DNA of 64,000 bases from Zanthoxylum bungeanum (GCA_019454045.1 SKCR01021422.1:62001-126000), one strand, 5' to 3'. Shown: positions 47,344 to 60,001, counted from the first letter of the stretch. Numbers and translations are program-made. Notes: generated by a model from the sequence alone, not told the origin.

Positions 47344-48720
47344 TCGACTTGGGTGTTAGATACCGCTTGTCCCTCTCACATTTGCAATTCGTTGCAGGAT
47401 CTGAGGGAAACTAGAAGAATGAAGTCGGGAGAGATCCAGCTGCGAGTAGGGAATAGAGATTCTCTACAAGTTGAAGCAGTAGGAATTTTTTTTTTGAAAC
47501 TCTCTGATGAATGTAATATTAAACTTAATAACTGTTATTTTGTGCCGACTATGATACGGCAAATCATCTCACTTCCTGTACTTGACAGCGAAGGATTTCA
47601 TGTAAATATTAAAGATGGTCTTTTGAATTTATATGATAATGTGAATGTTTTGCTTGTTTCATATCCCATGGTTGATGGTCATTACATTCTTACCAAAAAT
47701 CGTGATGTCTTTAATATAGAGAAATCTAAAAGGAAAAGATCGGAAGAAATAAATAACACATAACTTTGGCATATGATATTAGGTCATATAGGCATAAAAC
47801 GCCTAACCAAACTAGTTAAGGATGGTGTGATAGATGATCTAACCATAGAACCTTTACCAGTTTGCGAATATTGTATTCAAGGTAAAATGACCAAATCCTC
47901 ATTTAGTGGTGTTGGACACCGTGCTAATGATTTATTGGAACTTGTGCATTCCGATGTATGTGGTCCTATAAATCATGCTGCCATGGGTGGGTTTCAATAC
48001 TTTGTAACTTTTATCGATGATTTGTCACGATATGGTTATGTGTTTCTTATGAAACACAAATCGGAAACTTTTGAAAAGTTCAAAGAATATCGATTTGAAG
48101 TAGAGAAACAAACCAGAAAACTCTTGAAATGCCTTCGATCAGATCGGGGCGGTGAGTACATCAGCAGTGAGTTCGTGAGTTATTTAAAAGAGAATGGGAT
48201 TCTCGCTCAGTATGCTCCTCCAGACACTCCTCAATACAATGCTGTTTCGGAGAGGAGGAATCGAACTTTATTAGATATGGTTCTATCGATGATGAGTTTT
48301 ACTGATCTACCAATATACTTGTGGGGCCATGCTCTAGACACTGCCGCTCATCTTTTGAACAAAGTTCCATCGAAAGCCGTTCCGACTACTCCGTATGAGC
48401 TATGGACTGGAAAGAAATCGAGTCTTAAGTATGTTAAGATTCAGGGTTGTCCTGCCTATGTAAGAGTTGCACAACGGGATAAACTTGCACCTAGAGGGTA
48501 CAAGTATCGATTCATTGGATATCCTAAAAATTCCATGGGATATCAGTTCTATGATCCCGAGAACCGAAATGTGTTCGTTGCTCGAAATGCAACTTTCTTA
48601 GAAACACAATTTGTGTTAGAAAGTGCAGATCATAGAATGATTGATTTAGATGAAGTCAATCAAAGTAACATTGAATCGACGATAGAACCAGAAGTTCAGG
48701 AATTAATCCTCAAGTGTTAA
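47344..48720 (+). pseudogene. pol: Protease and integrase of copia element B, RT missing
   Basis: The protease begins STWVLDTACPSHICNS (catalytic Asp in DTA). One in-frame TAA at 47761 interrupts the link to integrase. The gag-pre-integrase part reads LWHMILGHIGIKRL and CEYCIQGKM. The integrase core has HSDVCGP with the first Asp, RSDRGGEYIS with the second, and PQYNAVSERRNRTLLDM with the Glu. GYKYRFIGYPKNSMGYQFYD closes the domain. The frame then runs into LTR sequence at 48699, giving a chimeric tail. RT and RNase H are absent, so the element cannot move on its own. Confidence 0.88.
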
Positions 48721-50067
48721 AGGTTAATTTATGTTCTTGAGGTTTTCTTTTTCCTAGGGTTTTAAGAGTTAAAATTTGGGGAAAAGTTGGTTGCTATTCT
48801 TGAGTGATCAAACCACCTTTTGATCACCAAGATTTGTTCTTGGAGAAGCTCAATTTGGTGGAGGAAGAATGGATTTGAAAGGACTCAAAGCTTGGAGAAA
48901 TTGGAAAAGCTTGGAGGCAAAAGTTTCAATCAATTGGCAAAGCTTGTGGTAAATTTAATTTGTAAATTCATTGTTCAAATTATTGATGATTGTTGTTGAG
49001 AAAAATTATTGTGGATTTGTTGGATTAATAGGAAGCATGTTAGTGAGGAATTAGAAGCATTTGAGTGTTGAAAATTAGTATATAATTGATTTGTTAATTT
49101 TGAATGCTTGGATTAATTTTTTCAAGAGTTGGAAAATTATATAGTATGCTTGAATTAATTTTGTATGTTGGGATTATTTTCAAGTGTTGGAAATAATTAA
49201 GATGCTTAATTTTAATTTGTCAATAGTTGATAAATTGATTAAAGTGTGTTGAAATTTTTAAATGGACTTATGGTAATTTTTAATACATGAAAATGTTTTA
49301 ATGCATTGGAAATTTTAAGTTTGTAATTAAAAATTTTAAACCCACTAATTTTAAGGACTGCCGAAAATTAAAAAAATATATATATTTTATTCGCTCGCGA
49401 TTTGATCTCGGGCGGGTTTCCGCTGCGCTCGGTTTTGTCCGTTCCTCACACAACAAGTGGTATCAGAGCGATACGTGCTTCTAATTGTTCATCTTCCTTA
49501 CAATTTTTCTCAATGTTATAAAATGCTCATGCATACATTTAATTATGAATTACATGTTTTAGGCATTTTTGGACATGCATACATTTTATATATTTGTATG
49601 CATTTGACTTTGGAAAAATCTCTACGCTAGATCATTAATTGTTATTATTTTAGTTGAAAATATGACATGGTCCGGCTTGTCTATACGGTGTTAGTGAAAC
49701 CATTGTAATTATTCCCAATATTGCTAAAGCGTGAGGGAATGGTTATAATGTTTTGTATTATTCCGGTTAAGCATGAGATGAGTCGAATTTAAGAGAAAGT
49801 ATTATCCAATATTGCTAAAGCGTGAGGTTAATATTAGTATCTTACTTTCGGCAATAGACAAGTTGATCAAAAAATTGAACTATCCAATATTGATAAAGCG
49901 TGAGGATGAGATTTGATTTAGGACCGAATATAAGAGTTGTATGAGATGCAATTGACAATAGTTGTCTACCTTCTCGAATTTACAAAGGTCAATATTGCTA
50001 AAGCGTGAGATTTGCGTAAATGTCAAGAAGGATCTACTTTGCTTTGTGAGATTTAAGAGTTAAATTT
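48699..50067 (+). repeat. Second copy of the 3' part of LTR B, primer site and leader
   Basis: Matches 44904-46293 with few substitutions and small indels. It ends abruptly at 50067, where sequence of the opposite-strand element E begins. Confidence 0.9.
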
Positions 50068-50505
50068 GCGATGTCATTGAACTGTACTGCTGTTCATGTA
50101 AATGGAGAACATATATCACACAGATGTTTTACCTAACACATATGAGTTCTCATTGTTATGCTCATTTTGGCCATGAACATCAACCTGGTTCTGCAAGAGT
50201 TTCTAAGAATTGTGCCCCGTACAATTCCCTTTGAAGCGGCCCCACTTCTCTCTCACATAGGTGATTTCTTATTTAAGAGCATCTCGTAATACTCTGCTCG
50301 GATTCCCGACGCATAAGAATCATTAAAAGCCTTTGCTTAACCTCAATCCATACAAGCATCACTATTTCATTTCACTATAGGAATGGACTAGAGGGTAAAC
50401 CCCCCACAGTGAACCAATTATGTCTTTTACCAGTAGGTTGTCCCATTGAACCTAGATCTTGGGATCTCCAGTCAACAAGGTTGGGTTTTCCTTCGTAATA
50501 AACAT

Positions 50506-50656
50506 TTATCTAATGGGCTTTAGTCTCATTCCCCCCGATGATTTCACAACCAACTCTCTATTTAACCCTTTGGTTAGCAGATCCGCAATGTTATCCTTTG
50601 ACTTTACATAGTCAATTGAAATAACTCCAGTAGAGAGTAATTGTCTAACGGTATTG

Positions 50657-50697
<41 letters not shown>

Positions 50698-51660
50698 GTT
50701 ATGTGCCCTTCCAATTGCAGATTGACTATCGCAATGAATGCAAATTGCTGGCACTGGCTTAGGCCAACTTGGAATATCCTCTAGAAAATTTCGAAGCCAT
50801 TCTGCTTCTTCAGCACACTTGTCTTATGCAATGAATTCTGATTCCATTGTAGATCTGGCTATCACAGTCTCTTTGGAGGATTTCCACGATATAGTTGCAC
50901 CTGCTAGTGTAAACACATAGCCACTGGTAGACTTTGAGTCTTTCATATCAGATATCCAATTAGCATCACTGTATCCTTCGACTACAGCTGGATATCTATG
51001 ATAGTGCAACCCATAATTACGAGTAAAACGTAAGTACCTAAGTACTCTCACTATTGCTTTCCAGTGATCAACCCCTGGATTACTCGTATATCTGCTGAGC
51101 TTGTTTACTGTACAGGCTATATCAGGCCTTGTACAACACGATAGGTACATCAAACTCCCGATAACTCTAGAGTATTCTACTTGAGATATATCATCTCCCT
51201 TATTCTTTGATAGGTGTAGACTCACATCTAAAGGAGTTCTAGCCACAGCAGAATCATCATTGTTGAATTTACCAAGAATCTTGTCCACATAGTGCGACTG
51301 ATCAAGAATAAGTCCATCTGAACTTCTCGAGATCTTTATTCCCAGAATGACATCTGCTAGACCCATGTCTTTCATGTCAAACTTAGATTTTAGCATATTC
51401 TTGGTAGATTTCACCATTTTAATATTACTCCCGACAATCAATATGTCATCAACGTAGAGACATAAAATGACATAGCCAACTTCTGTCTCTCTGACATAAA
51501 TGCATTTATCACATTCATTGATTTTGAAACCATTTGCCAACATGGTGTAATCAAACTTTTTATGCCACTGTTCGGGAGCTTGTTTCAATCCATCCAATGA
51601 TTTAACTAACTTACAGACTTTCTTTCCTTGTCATGGAGCTATAAAGCCTTCAGGTTGTTC

Positions 51661-51693
<33 letters not shown>

Positions 51694-53607
51694 AAAGGTT
51701 GTTTTCACATCCATCTGATGTACCTCAAGATTGCGCAAAGCTGCAATCGCTAGTATCATCCTTATGGAATTTATTCTCGTTACAGGAGAATAAGTATCAA
51801 AGTAATCAAGACCTTCACGTTATCTGTAACCTTTAATTACAAGTATTGCTTTGTACTTGTCAATTGATCCATCTGCCTTCATTTTCTTTTTGAAAATCCA
51901 CTTGGACCCTAACGGTTTACATCCTGAAGGAAGATCCACTAACTCCCATGTGTGATTTTGTAAGATGGATTCAATTTCACTATTGATGGCATCTTTCCAC
52001 AAAGCACCATCAACTGACCTTACAGCTTCGTTATAGATTTGAGGATCATTTTCTAGCAAAAATGTCAAAAAATCTGGACCAAATGATTTTTCCGTTCTAG
52101 CTCTTTTGCTACGTCTTGGTTCAAGTTCAACAACTTGTTGATCCTCCAGAACATTTATTTGTTCTCGGTCCTGACTATCTTCAATGATAGTCTCATGTAC
52201 CCGTTTGTGCACATTTGAATTCGAATTAGTTTTACAAGGAAAAACGTATTCGAAAAAGGATGCATTCCTCGACTCCATTATCATATTCTTGTGAATATCT
52301 GGTATATTAGACTCATGCACAAGAAATCGATAAGCATTACTATTATGTGCATATCCTATGAAAATGCAATCAACAATTTTTGGTCCTATCTTCACCTTCT
52401 TAGGTGGAGAAATGACTACCTTGGCAAGACACCCCCACACTCGAAGAAATTTATAGGAAGGCACTCTTCCTTTCCACATTTCATAAGGAGTTTTTCCTGC
52501 TTCTTTCCGTGGTACCTTATTTAAAAGGTAATTAGCTGATAAAAAAGCTTCTCCCCACATATTCTGAGGTAAGCCAGAGCTAATTAACATAGCGTTCATC
52601 ATCTCTTTCAAGGTACGATTCTTACGTTCTGCAATCCCATTGGATTGAGGTGAATAAGGAGCTGTGGTTTGATGTATGATTCCATTTTGTTCACAAAGTG
52701 ATACAAAAGGAAAAACATACTCACCACCACGATCACTTCTTAACTCCTTAATTCTTTTATTCAGTTGGTTCTAAACTTCATTCTTATAAAGAATAAATTT
52801 CTCTATAGCTTCGTCCTTGCTTTTCATCAAATACACATAGCAAAATCTTGTGCAATCATCAATAAAGGTAATAAATTATTTATTACCACCTCTTGATTGT
52901 ATTGAATTAAAATCACATACATCGGTATGTATTAGATCAAGTGGTTCAGAGTTTCTTTCAATACTATGAAAAGATGATCTAGTTAGTTTTGCCTCAACAC
53001 AAGTATCACACTTATGTTTGTTATCAATTTTAAAATTGGGAATGTGGTTCATGTTAATTAATTTTCGTAATGAATTAAAATTAACATGTCATAATCTACC
53101 ATGCCATAGATTAGAGTACTCAACAATATAAGCAGAAGAACTAGCTTTATTGATATTCTTAGGTTTAACAACCATTACATTGAGCTTAAAGAGCCCATCA
53201 GTTACATACCATTTTCCCACATACATCCCATTTTTAGTTAAAACTACTTTATCAGACTCGAACACCATCCGGAATCTGTGCTTGTTCATAAGTGATCCAG
53301 GCACAAGATTCTTTCGTATTTCTGGTACATACAGAACGTTGTTCAAAGTCAACTCTTTCCCAGAGGTCATCTTCAGAATCACCTTGCCTTGACCTTCAAT
53401 CTCAGATGTTGCTGAATTTCCCATGTATAATTTTTCCCCATTACCAGTAGGCTCAAATAAAGAAAACATGCTCTTGTCCGAGCACACATGTCGAGTGGCA
53501 CCAGTGTCAATCCACCACTCTCTTGGGTTAGAACCTACCAGATTCACCTCAGAAACCACAGCTGAAAGGTTAATGTCTGAAACATCTTGAGTCATGTTTT
53601 CCATCAC
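50506..53607 (-). pseudogene. pol: Pol of copia element E: protease, integrase, RT, RNase H with stops
   Basis: Read 3' to 5' in plus coordinates. The protease part EWWIDTGATRHVCSD lies near 53500 and gag-pre-integrase ends near SNLWHGRL at 53089. Integrase from 53088 to about 52300 is broken by stops, but NRTLKEMMNAMLISSGLPQN and FLRVWGCLAKV are clear. [49 protein letters not shown] and YVDDILIVG (51445-51456). RNase [27 protein letters not shown] and IADLLTKGL. In-frame stops in RT and RNase H, some compatible with C-to-T changes, mark it as dead. All catalytic motifs are still legible. Confidence 0.9.
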
Positions 53608-53718
53608 ATTAGCCTCTTGATTCTTTTTCTTCTTCAGCAGTCAGCACTCAGAAGACTTGTGACCCATTTTATCACAGTTGAAGCATCTTCCTTGAAATTT
53701 GGATTTCTTGGAAACTCC

Positions 53719-54615
53719 TCATTTAGGGCCCATTTTTAACCCTTTGTTTTTAGGGTTCTTGTTCTTATGGCCATGTTCAACATTTGCTTTGGCCTCATGA
53801 GTTATTCCTCTCTTGTCAAATACTCTGTAATCTTCCTCAATTCTAAGCTTAAGAACCAAGTCTTCAATGCTAATTTCTTTTCGCTTATGCTTTAGATAAT
53901 TCTTAAAATCTTTCCAACCAGGTGGTAGTTTTTCAATTATCGAGGCTACTTGGAAGGTTTCACTTAAAACCATCCTCTCAGCATGAATTTCTGCTAGAAT
54001 AATCTGCAATTCTTGTACTTGACTTAACACAGTTTTGGAATCAACCATCTTAAAATCTAGGAAACGGCCTACGACAAATTTCTTAGTACCAGCATCCTCA
54101 GTTTTATATTTTCGGTCTAAAGATTCCCAAAGCCCTTTTGCTGTTTTCATTCCGGCATACACACTGTACAAGGAATCACTCAACCCATTAAGCACATAAT
54201 TCCTACATAGGAATTCAGAATGCTTCCAAGCATCTATGGCACTTATCACTTGAATATCATTCTCACCCTCTTTGGGTACAGGAGCATCTTCCTTTAGAAA
54301 CCTAGCAAGGTTCAACGTGGTCGAGTAGAGAAACATTTTTTGTTGCCACCGTTTGAAATTCTGACCACTGAATTTTTCAGGTTTTTCCGCAGCAGGATTA
54401 ACATGGCTCACATGTCCAACAGGTTGTCTAGCCACAGAGGCAGCAACACCTTGGCCAACCACAGCGGCTGCCATATTAAGCCCAGAGGCTGAAGCAAGTT
54501 GGCCAGCCAAAGAGGCTGCCGCTGCACTTTGGTCAGCCACGGGGGCTACCACTACATTCTTCCCAGCCGAAGAGGCTGCCACATTCGGATCTACTGTGTT
54601 TGGACTGTTTTCCAT
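53719..54615 (-). CDS. gag: Gag of copia element E
   Basis: About 298 residues from the ATG at 54615, the nucleocapsid protein of the element. An Ala-rich N-terminal segment of about 80 residues precedes the UBN2 gag domain: [20 protein letters not shown], then [15 protein letters not shown] and [20 protein letters not shown]. After the stop at about 53719 the frame resumes with CFNCDKMGHKSSEC, a CCHC knuckle, at about 53640-53695. The stop therefore cut off the nucleocapsid end. The Ala/Val/Gln-rich leader is longer than usual. Confidence 0.85.
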   Translation of the reverse strand: MENSPNTVDPNVAASSAGKNVVVAPVADQSAAAASLAGQLASASGLNMAAAVVGQGVAASVARQPVGHVSHVNPAAEKPEKFSGQNFKRWQQKMFLYSTTLNLARFLKEDAPVPKEGENDIQVISAIDAWKHSEFLCRNYVLNGLSDSLYSVYAGMKTAKGLWESLDRKYKTEDAGTKKFVVGRFLDFKMVDSKTVLSQVQELQIILAEIHAERMVLSETFQVASIIEKLPPGWKDFKNYLKHKRKEISIEDLVLKLRIEEDYRVFDKRGITHEAKANVEHGHKNKNPKNKGLKMGPK

Positions 54616-54998
54616 ATCCACATAGTCGATTTTGTTTTAAGACTATTACAACTTATTTGGTTACTGTGTTCTTACAATGGACTTTGAACAAACAGTAAGC
54701 TAAACAGAAATGATACAATTAACGAAAGCGATACAATAAACAGAATAGCAACAGGACAAGTAAAGACAGAGAACGAGAAATAAGTAAAACAGTGGACAGT
54801 AAAACACCAGCACGAAAGCAGCACGAACCGAGAGAATTCTGAGGCTTGTTGATGCGGCAACAATCTCCTTAAAATAAATTCGTCCCCTACCGATTGGTGC
54901 AGTAGAACGCGAGACGTCTGTTTCCCAGGATGCAACGGAAAATAGACGAAATTGGGCACCACCAAATTCGACTGCAACGAACAACTGAAGTGTTTGAA

Positions 54999-55062
54999 CT
55001 CTCCTAACAAGAACTTGTTTTCTGAATTCACTCTCCTAACAAGAACTTGTTTTCTGAATTCA
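54999..55062. repeat. Perfect 32-base tandem duplication in the E LTR
   Basis: Two copies of CTCTCCTAACAAGAACTTGT followed by TTTCTGAATTCA at 54999-55030 and 55031-55062. Confidence 0.9.
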
Positions 55063-55111
55063 ACTAAAGAAAGGTGCACACGAGTCAAGCTTGATTCGGA
55101 TTTGATTTGCA

Positions 55112-55135
55112 CCCCCCCCCCCCCCCCCCCCCCCC
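55112..55135. repeat. Poly(C) run of 24 (poly(G) on the element sense strand)
   Basis: An uninterrupted run of 24 C between GCA and GCACG inside the LTR of element E. Runs this long of G/C are rare in AT-rich plant DNA. Confidence 0.9.
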
Positions 55136-55445
55136 GCACGTAGAGAGAGCCTCTATCCTTATAACTCTTACCTATCTACATATGAGAAATCATATATAAG
55201 CACAATTTTCCCTCTATAGCTTTCCCATATGGGACAAACTAACTTCTCTTGATTTTCCAACACCAATGGGTGAACTTTGAGCAACAATTTCTCATTCACC
55301 CAAGCACCATTTTAAGCATATGAATATACCATTTCGAAGTACTCACGGAGGAGTATCTGAATCATTCAATAACAACCACTAACACGAAGTGGACCATGCT
55401 TAAAATTGAGCCTCAAAATGCTTACTTATAAGCATTTTTCCAACA

Positions 55446-56315
55446 TATACAGTGTAAGAAATCCAGAATGCCATTCATGAGGTGGGGAACATAATTTTTT
55501 TAATTTCAAGCAATCTTTAAAAGGGGAAAAAACAAACTATACCGCGTTGGTATCACGTCATTCATGTAATAATCTAATAATTTTGTCACGGATGTTAAAA
55601 TATTTAAAAAATAATTAAATAAATTGTAATATTTAATATAATTTCACATACTATATACTTGTTGATAAATATTACCACGCCACTCATATAACAATCCAAT
55701 AATATTTTCCCCATGTGTTAAAATATTAAAAAAATTATCAACTAAATAATAGTTATATTTTTAATTGGTAGCATAAGTCATTTTTATACCTCACTTGTAT
55801 TAAATAATTACTCCCTGAACAGATGACCAAAAAAGGGAAAATTGGCACTCCCCTGCATTGCACTTTGCACACATGCACTCTCACACACACAAGTAGTTAA
55901 TCTAACCAATGCCAAAAAAGAGAAACAATCCAAAAGAAATAAATAGTCAAACCAACTTTACTATTCGACCAAAAATTTCACGTGAAAGTTAGCCCACCAA
56001 CCTAGCTATATTTCACCGATCATTATTATTTTATCTCAAATTTTTATCTGAATTAATTTTTAAATTCAAAAAATTCAAAACGACGTCGTTTTAATTTTAT
56101 TTATTCGAAAATTAATTGGGACATTAATTTCGAGCAAATTTGTTTTTTTTTTTCTATATTTTAAGTCTGCTGATTTTATTTCTAATTCTATTCAAGTACT
56201 CAAATGACAATAAGCTATGTATTTCCTTCACGGATACTCAACCTCTCCATATCCATTACAAGTACATGCATATATCTCTTACCAAACTTTGTACCCTAAC
56301 ACAAAACACATCACT
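55446..56315. other. Upstream intergenic region of the aspartic protease gene
   Basis: Non-coding. Two imperfect tandem copies of about 130 bases (roughly 55550-55650 and 55670-55770) share CATTCATGTAATAATC/CACTCATATAACAATC and TTAAAATATT blocks. The perfect 16-base palindrome AAAACGACGTCGTTTT (56077-56092) contains GACGTC, a bZIP-type ACGT core, about 225 bases before the start codon. Confidence 0.5.
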
Positions 56316-57627
56316 ATGGCCTCAATCTTTTCTTCATCTTCACTAATAACATTGCTAGTAGCATTAGCAATACTTGCATCATCTGTTTCTCCAGCAATCT
56401 CCGCGTCCGCGGGGTTCTGGATGAAGCTCAAATCAGTTGATTCCGGCAAAAACCTGTCCACGTTTGAACGCCTGTTGCACGGAACAAAGCGCGGGCAACA
56501 CAGGTTGCATAGGTTTAATGCTATGATTTTATCCGCTTCAGGCAAATCTCAAGGCCTCAAAGCCCCGGTTCATGCCGGTACCGGTGAGTTTCTAATGAAC
56601 TTGTCAATCGGCACACACCCCAGTGAGCTACGCAGCTATCTTGGATACCGGAAGTGACTTAATTTGGACTCAATGCAAGCCTTGCCAGCAATGTTTCGAT
56701 CAGCCTACGCCAATTTTTGATCCGAATAAATCTTCCTCTTACTCTAACATATCTTGCTCTAATGCTATGTGTAAAGCTCTTCCTCAACAAACATGCAATG
56801 AAAATAATTCTTGTGGGTATCTTTATTCATACGGTGACACTTCTTCTTCACAAGGGATTTTGTCATCCGAAACCTTCACGTTTGGTGATGTTTCGGTTCG
56901 GAATATCGGGTTCGGTTGTGGTTTGAACAATGAGGGAGATGGGTTCACACAAGGTGCTGGGCTAGTGGGACTTGGGCGTGGACCATTGTCACTTGTGTCA
57001 CAACTTAAGGAACCAAAATTCTCTTACTGCTTAACTTCTTCCATTGATGATACAAAAACAAGCTCACTCTTTATGGGGTCACTAGAAATAGCAAATAGAA
57101 GCCAAACCACACCATTAATCAAGAACCCATTACAGGGATCTTTCTATTATCTTTCTCTTGAAGGCATTTCAGTTGGCGGCACTCGTTTGGCCATGGACAT
57201 ATCAACTTTTGCACTGCAAGAAGATGGAAGCGGTGGCATGATAATAGACTCAGGCACAACCATTACATATTTAACAGATGATGCATTTGATCATGTTAAA
57301 AAAGAGTTCATTTCTCAAACAAAACTCTCTGTGATTAATGCGGCAAATCAAACGGGGCTTGATGTTTGTTTCAAGTTGCCTTCATCAGGTTCTTCAACAG
57401 ATGTAGAGGTGCCTAAGTTGGTGTTCCATTTTAAAGGGGCTGATGTGGATTTGCCAGCTGAAAATTATTTGATTGCTGATGCATCAATGGGATTGGCTTG
57501 TTTGGCCATGGGGAGTTCAAGTGGCATGTCTATATTTGGGAATATGCAGCAGCAGAACTTGTTGGTGATGTATGATCTTGAGAAAGAAAATTTGTCTTTC
57601 CTTCCAACACAATGTGATCAGTTGTGA
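56316..57627 (+). CDS. Nepenthesin-type aspartic protease (A1B family), one-base frameshift
   Basis: A secreted plant aspartic protease related to nepenthesins/CDR1-type enzymes. ATG 56316 opens MASIFSSSSLITLLVALAIL, a signal peptide, and a propeptide of about 60 residues. The mature part begins GEFLMNLSIGT. The catalytic sites are LDTGSDLIWTQC (Asp codon 56644) and IIDSGTTITYL (Asp codon 57247). The Cys-rich nepenthesin insert CKPCQQCFDQPTPIFDP, the YGD flap and the C-terminal SIFGNMQQQNLLVMYDLE and FLPTQC are present. It is intronless, as usual for this subfamily. A run of four C at 56618-56621 holds one base too many and shifts the frame just before the first active site; everything else is intact. 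A sequencing error is as likely as a real mutation. Confidence 0.92.
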
Positions 57628-58675
57628 GTTTTAATTAATTATTTGTTATCATTTTGTGTTTCTTGCATGCATGGCTTTGTTAAATATTCTTTTTTTGTTG
57701 AAAAAAAGAAGTTATTTCAATAAATACAACGTGTTGATTCAAGAAAGTAGTGCCAAATGCGACGACCGAGAATTAATTTATTATTTGATTAGTCATGGTT
57801 TGAAATAATTTCTTTATAAAAAAAAATATGAATAAAGTTGCGTATATTAAAACTCTCTATAAACTCTATAATTTTTTGGACTAGATACGACCTTCAAATC
57901 TAACATTTAGACCGAGAGTACCGTCTATCACGCATCTTAATTATCTGATTAATACATGACATTGCTGATAATGTGTATGAAGCCAAAAAAAATTGGACTG
58001 ATCACAACTTTTGGAGCAATAATCAATGGTTTCTTAGCTTTGAAAAAGGGAAAAATAGGGAAACCTTCCTAATGTTTTAAAATTAAGCGAAACGTATTAC
58101 ATAAAGTTTTACTATAAATATTTTAATTTTTATTGTAAAACATGAGGTATAGATGAAAATCGGGACATCTGATCTCAAAACGGTGTCTTCTCGTTTGGTC
58201 CGAATTGTGATTCGGGAAAAAAATCATCTCAAATCTTGATCGATTTTTTGAATCGAGATAAAAAATCATCTCAAACAGTGTCTTCATAATCAAATGATTA
58301 CGAACCCCGAATCCCGATCGAGATTTTTTTTTTTTACTAAAATTCAAAAACTTTAAACGCCATCAGAATTTCGCTCATTTTCGGTTTTGAAAAAAATGTC
58401 TTGCATGGGAAGGAATGATGGTTATTCGCTCAACTTCTCAGCGACTTGATTGGAATATTATTATTACTATTGGTCTGTATAAGTTGCATTAGAATTTAGG
58501 GATACTTTTTTTTTCCTAATTGTAATAAATAAATACTGATAAAAATATTAAATAAAACTATTGAAAACCATTCAATTAAATTTGTTGATGGTGAATTATG
58601 GGATCAAGAGATTCCAAAGTATGAAGGAGGGTATGAAAGAGATTGCACTCAACGAATAAGGGGACCCAAGTTCTT
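57628..58675. other. Intergenic region downstream of the protease gene
   Basis: AT-rich, no gene. AAAAAATCATCTCAAAT words recur at 58220-58280 and resemble 2165-2215, suggesting an old dispersed repeat. Confidence 0.45.
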
Positions 58676-59297
58676 TGTGATGCAAGGAGCTCAGGCCCAA
58701 TAAGCAGAAGTTATTAACCCGACAAAGAGATCGGGCTCAGTTGCACTTGATAGCCGACCCGAGGACATCGGGGTGCCCTTGTCCATACAGCAATGGAAGT
58801 GAGACTTGGAGTGGGTCCACTGGGACTCGGTCATATACACCCAAGGAGGCTTTATTATAAACAAAGGGAAAATGAGGGAAATAAAGGCCTTTGTACCGAC
58901 CCGACCTGGTCGTGCAACAATAGGGATTGTCAGTCGCTTCGACTTGCCGACCTGATTAGATGGGCCGGGTTTGTAGCGTCATGTTCACGTCCAAATGACG
59001 CAAGCCCTACATGGGAACTTATACCCTCCAAGAGGGGTGGTAAGACGGGAGTAGGCCACCGGTTTCATCTCTGGCACACGCAACCACGTGAGTGGTTGAC
59101 GTTCAGGTTGACATTTGGGGGAGAGTGTGTGTAGTCTCCTAAGAAGGGTGCATTAATGAGTTTCAAATGGTAAGGAGTGGTTATGTCATGCAATAGAATT
59201 ACTACTTATAGATTGATTAGGGGAGAGAGCCTATGCAATGATAACAGGGTAATGTGACTGACGTCACGAGTTGGTGTAATAGTAGATGTAGAAATAC

Positions 59298-59305
59298 TAT
59301 ATAAA
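59298..59305 (+). promoter_or_regulatory. TATA box, first promoter copy of LTR F
   Basis: TATATAAA in ATACTATATAAAGGGG, about 32 bases after a palindromic TGACGTCA bZIP/TGA site. Confidence 0.6.
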
Positions 59306-59993
59306 GGGGTTGAAGACTCATTGTAAAATGTTGGTTAATTTCTGGTAGTAATTCTATCATTTGGGCAATCTTTGTGATGCAAGGAGCTCAGGCCCAATAA
59401 GCAGAAATGATTAACCCGACAAAGAGATCGGGCTCAGTTGCACTTGATAACCGACCCGAGGACATCGGGGTGCCCTTGTCCATATAGCAATGGAAGTGAG
59501 ACTTGGAGTGGGTCCAATGGGACTCGGTCATATACACCCAAGGAGGCTTTATTATAAACAAAGGGAAAATGAGGGAAATAAAGGCCTTTGTACCGACCCG
59601 ACCTGGTCGTGCAACAATAGGGATTGTCAGTCGCTTCGACTTGCCGACCTGATTAGATGGGCCGGGTTTGTAGCGTCATGTTCACGTCCAAATGACGCAA
59701 GCCCTACATGGGAACTCATACCCTCCAAGAGGGGTGGTAAGACGGGAGTAGGCCACCGGTTCATCTCTGGCACACGCAACCACGTGAGTGGTTGACGTTC
59801 AGGTTGACATTTGGGGGAGAGTGTGTGTAGTCTCCTAAGAAGGGTGCATTAATGAGTTTCAAATGGAAAGAAGTGGTTATGTCATGCAATAGAGTTACTA
59901 CTTATAGATTGATTAGGGGAGAGAGCCTATGCAATGATAACAGGGTAACGTGACTGACGTCACGAGTTGGTGTAATAGTAGATGTAGAAATAC

Positions 59994-60001
59994 TATATAA
60001 A
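59994..60001 (+). promoter_or_regulatory. TATA box, second promoter copy of LTR F
   Basis: Same TATATAAA context 696 bases downstream of the first. Confidence 0.6.

Larger units (their letters stand above)
43113..50067 (+). mobile_element. Ty1/copia element B, truncated, with LTR/leader duplication
   Basis: In order: a full LTR (43113-45680), a tRNA-iMet primer site, a leader with four spaced motifs, gag, protease and integrase up to 48698. Then comes a second copy of the last 777 bases of the LTR, the primer site and the leader (48699-50067). RT, RNase H and a true 3' LTR are missing. The copy is about 98% identical to 44904-46293. It joins the integrase frame inside the shared word GGAATTAATCCT, which points to recombination or RT template switching at microhomology. 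Confidence 0.82.
50068..55445 (-). mobile_element. Ty1/copia element E on the reverse strand, 3' LTR missing
   Basis: On the minus strand: a 5' LTR beginning TGTTGGAAAAATGC at 55445, gag, protease, integrase, RT and RNase H, then about 440 bases of 3' untranslated sequence ending at 50068. No second copy of the LTR is present at the left end, so the 3' LTR was lost when the element became fused to B. No tRNA-iMet primer site was found between the LTR and gag. Confidence 0.8.

Noticed and set aside
54672..55143. 155-residue frame starting with a poly-glycine run
   Set aside because: The glycine run is the poly(C) tract and the rest is LTR of element E.
58793..59795. Two similar open frames of 113 and 101 residues beginning MEVRLGVGP
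   Set aside because: They are produced by the 697-base LTR duplication; no domain, and a one-base indel changes the second C-terminus.
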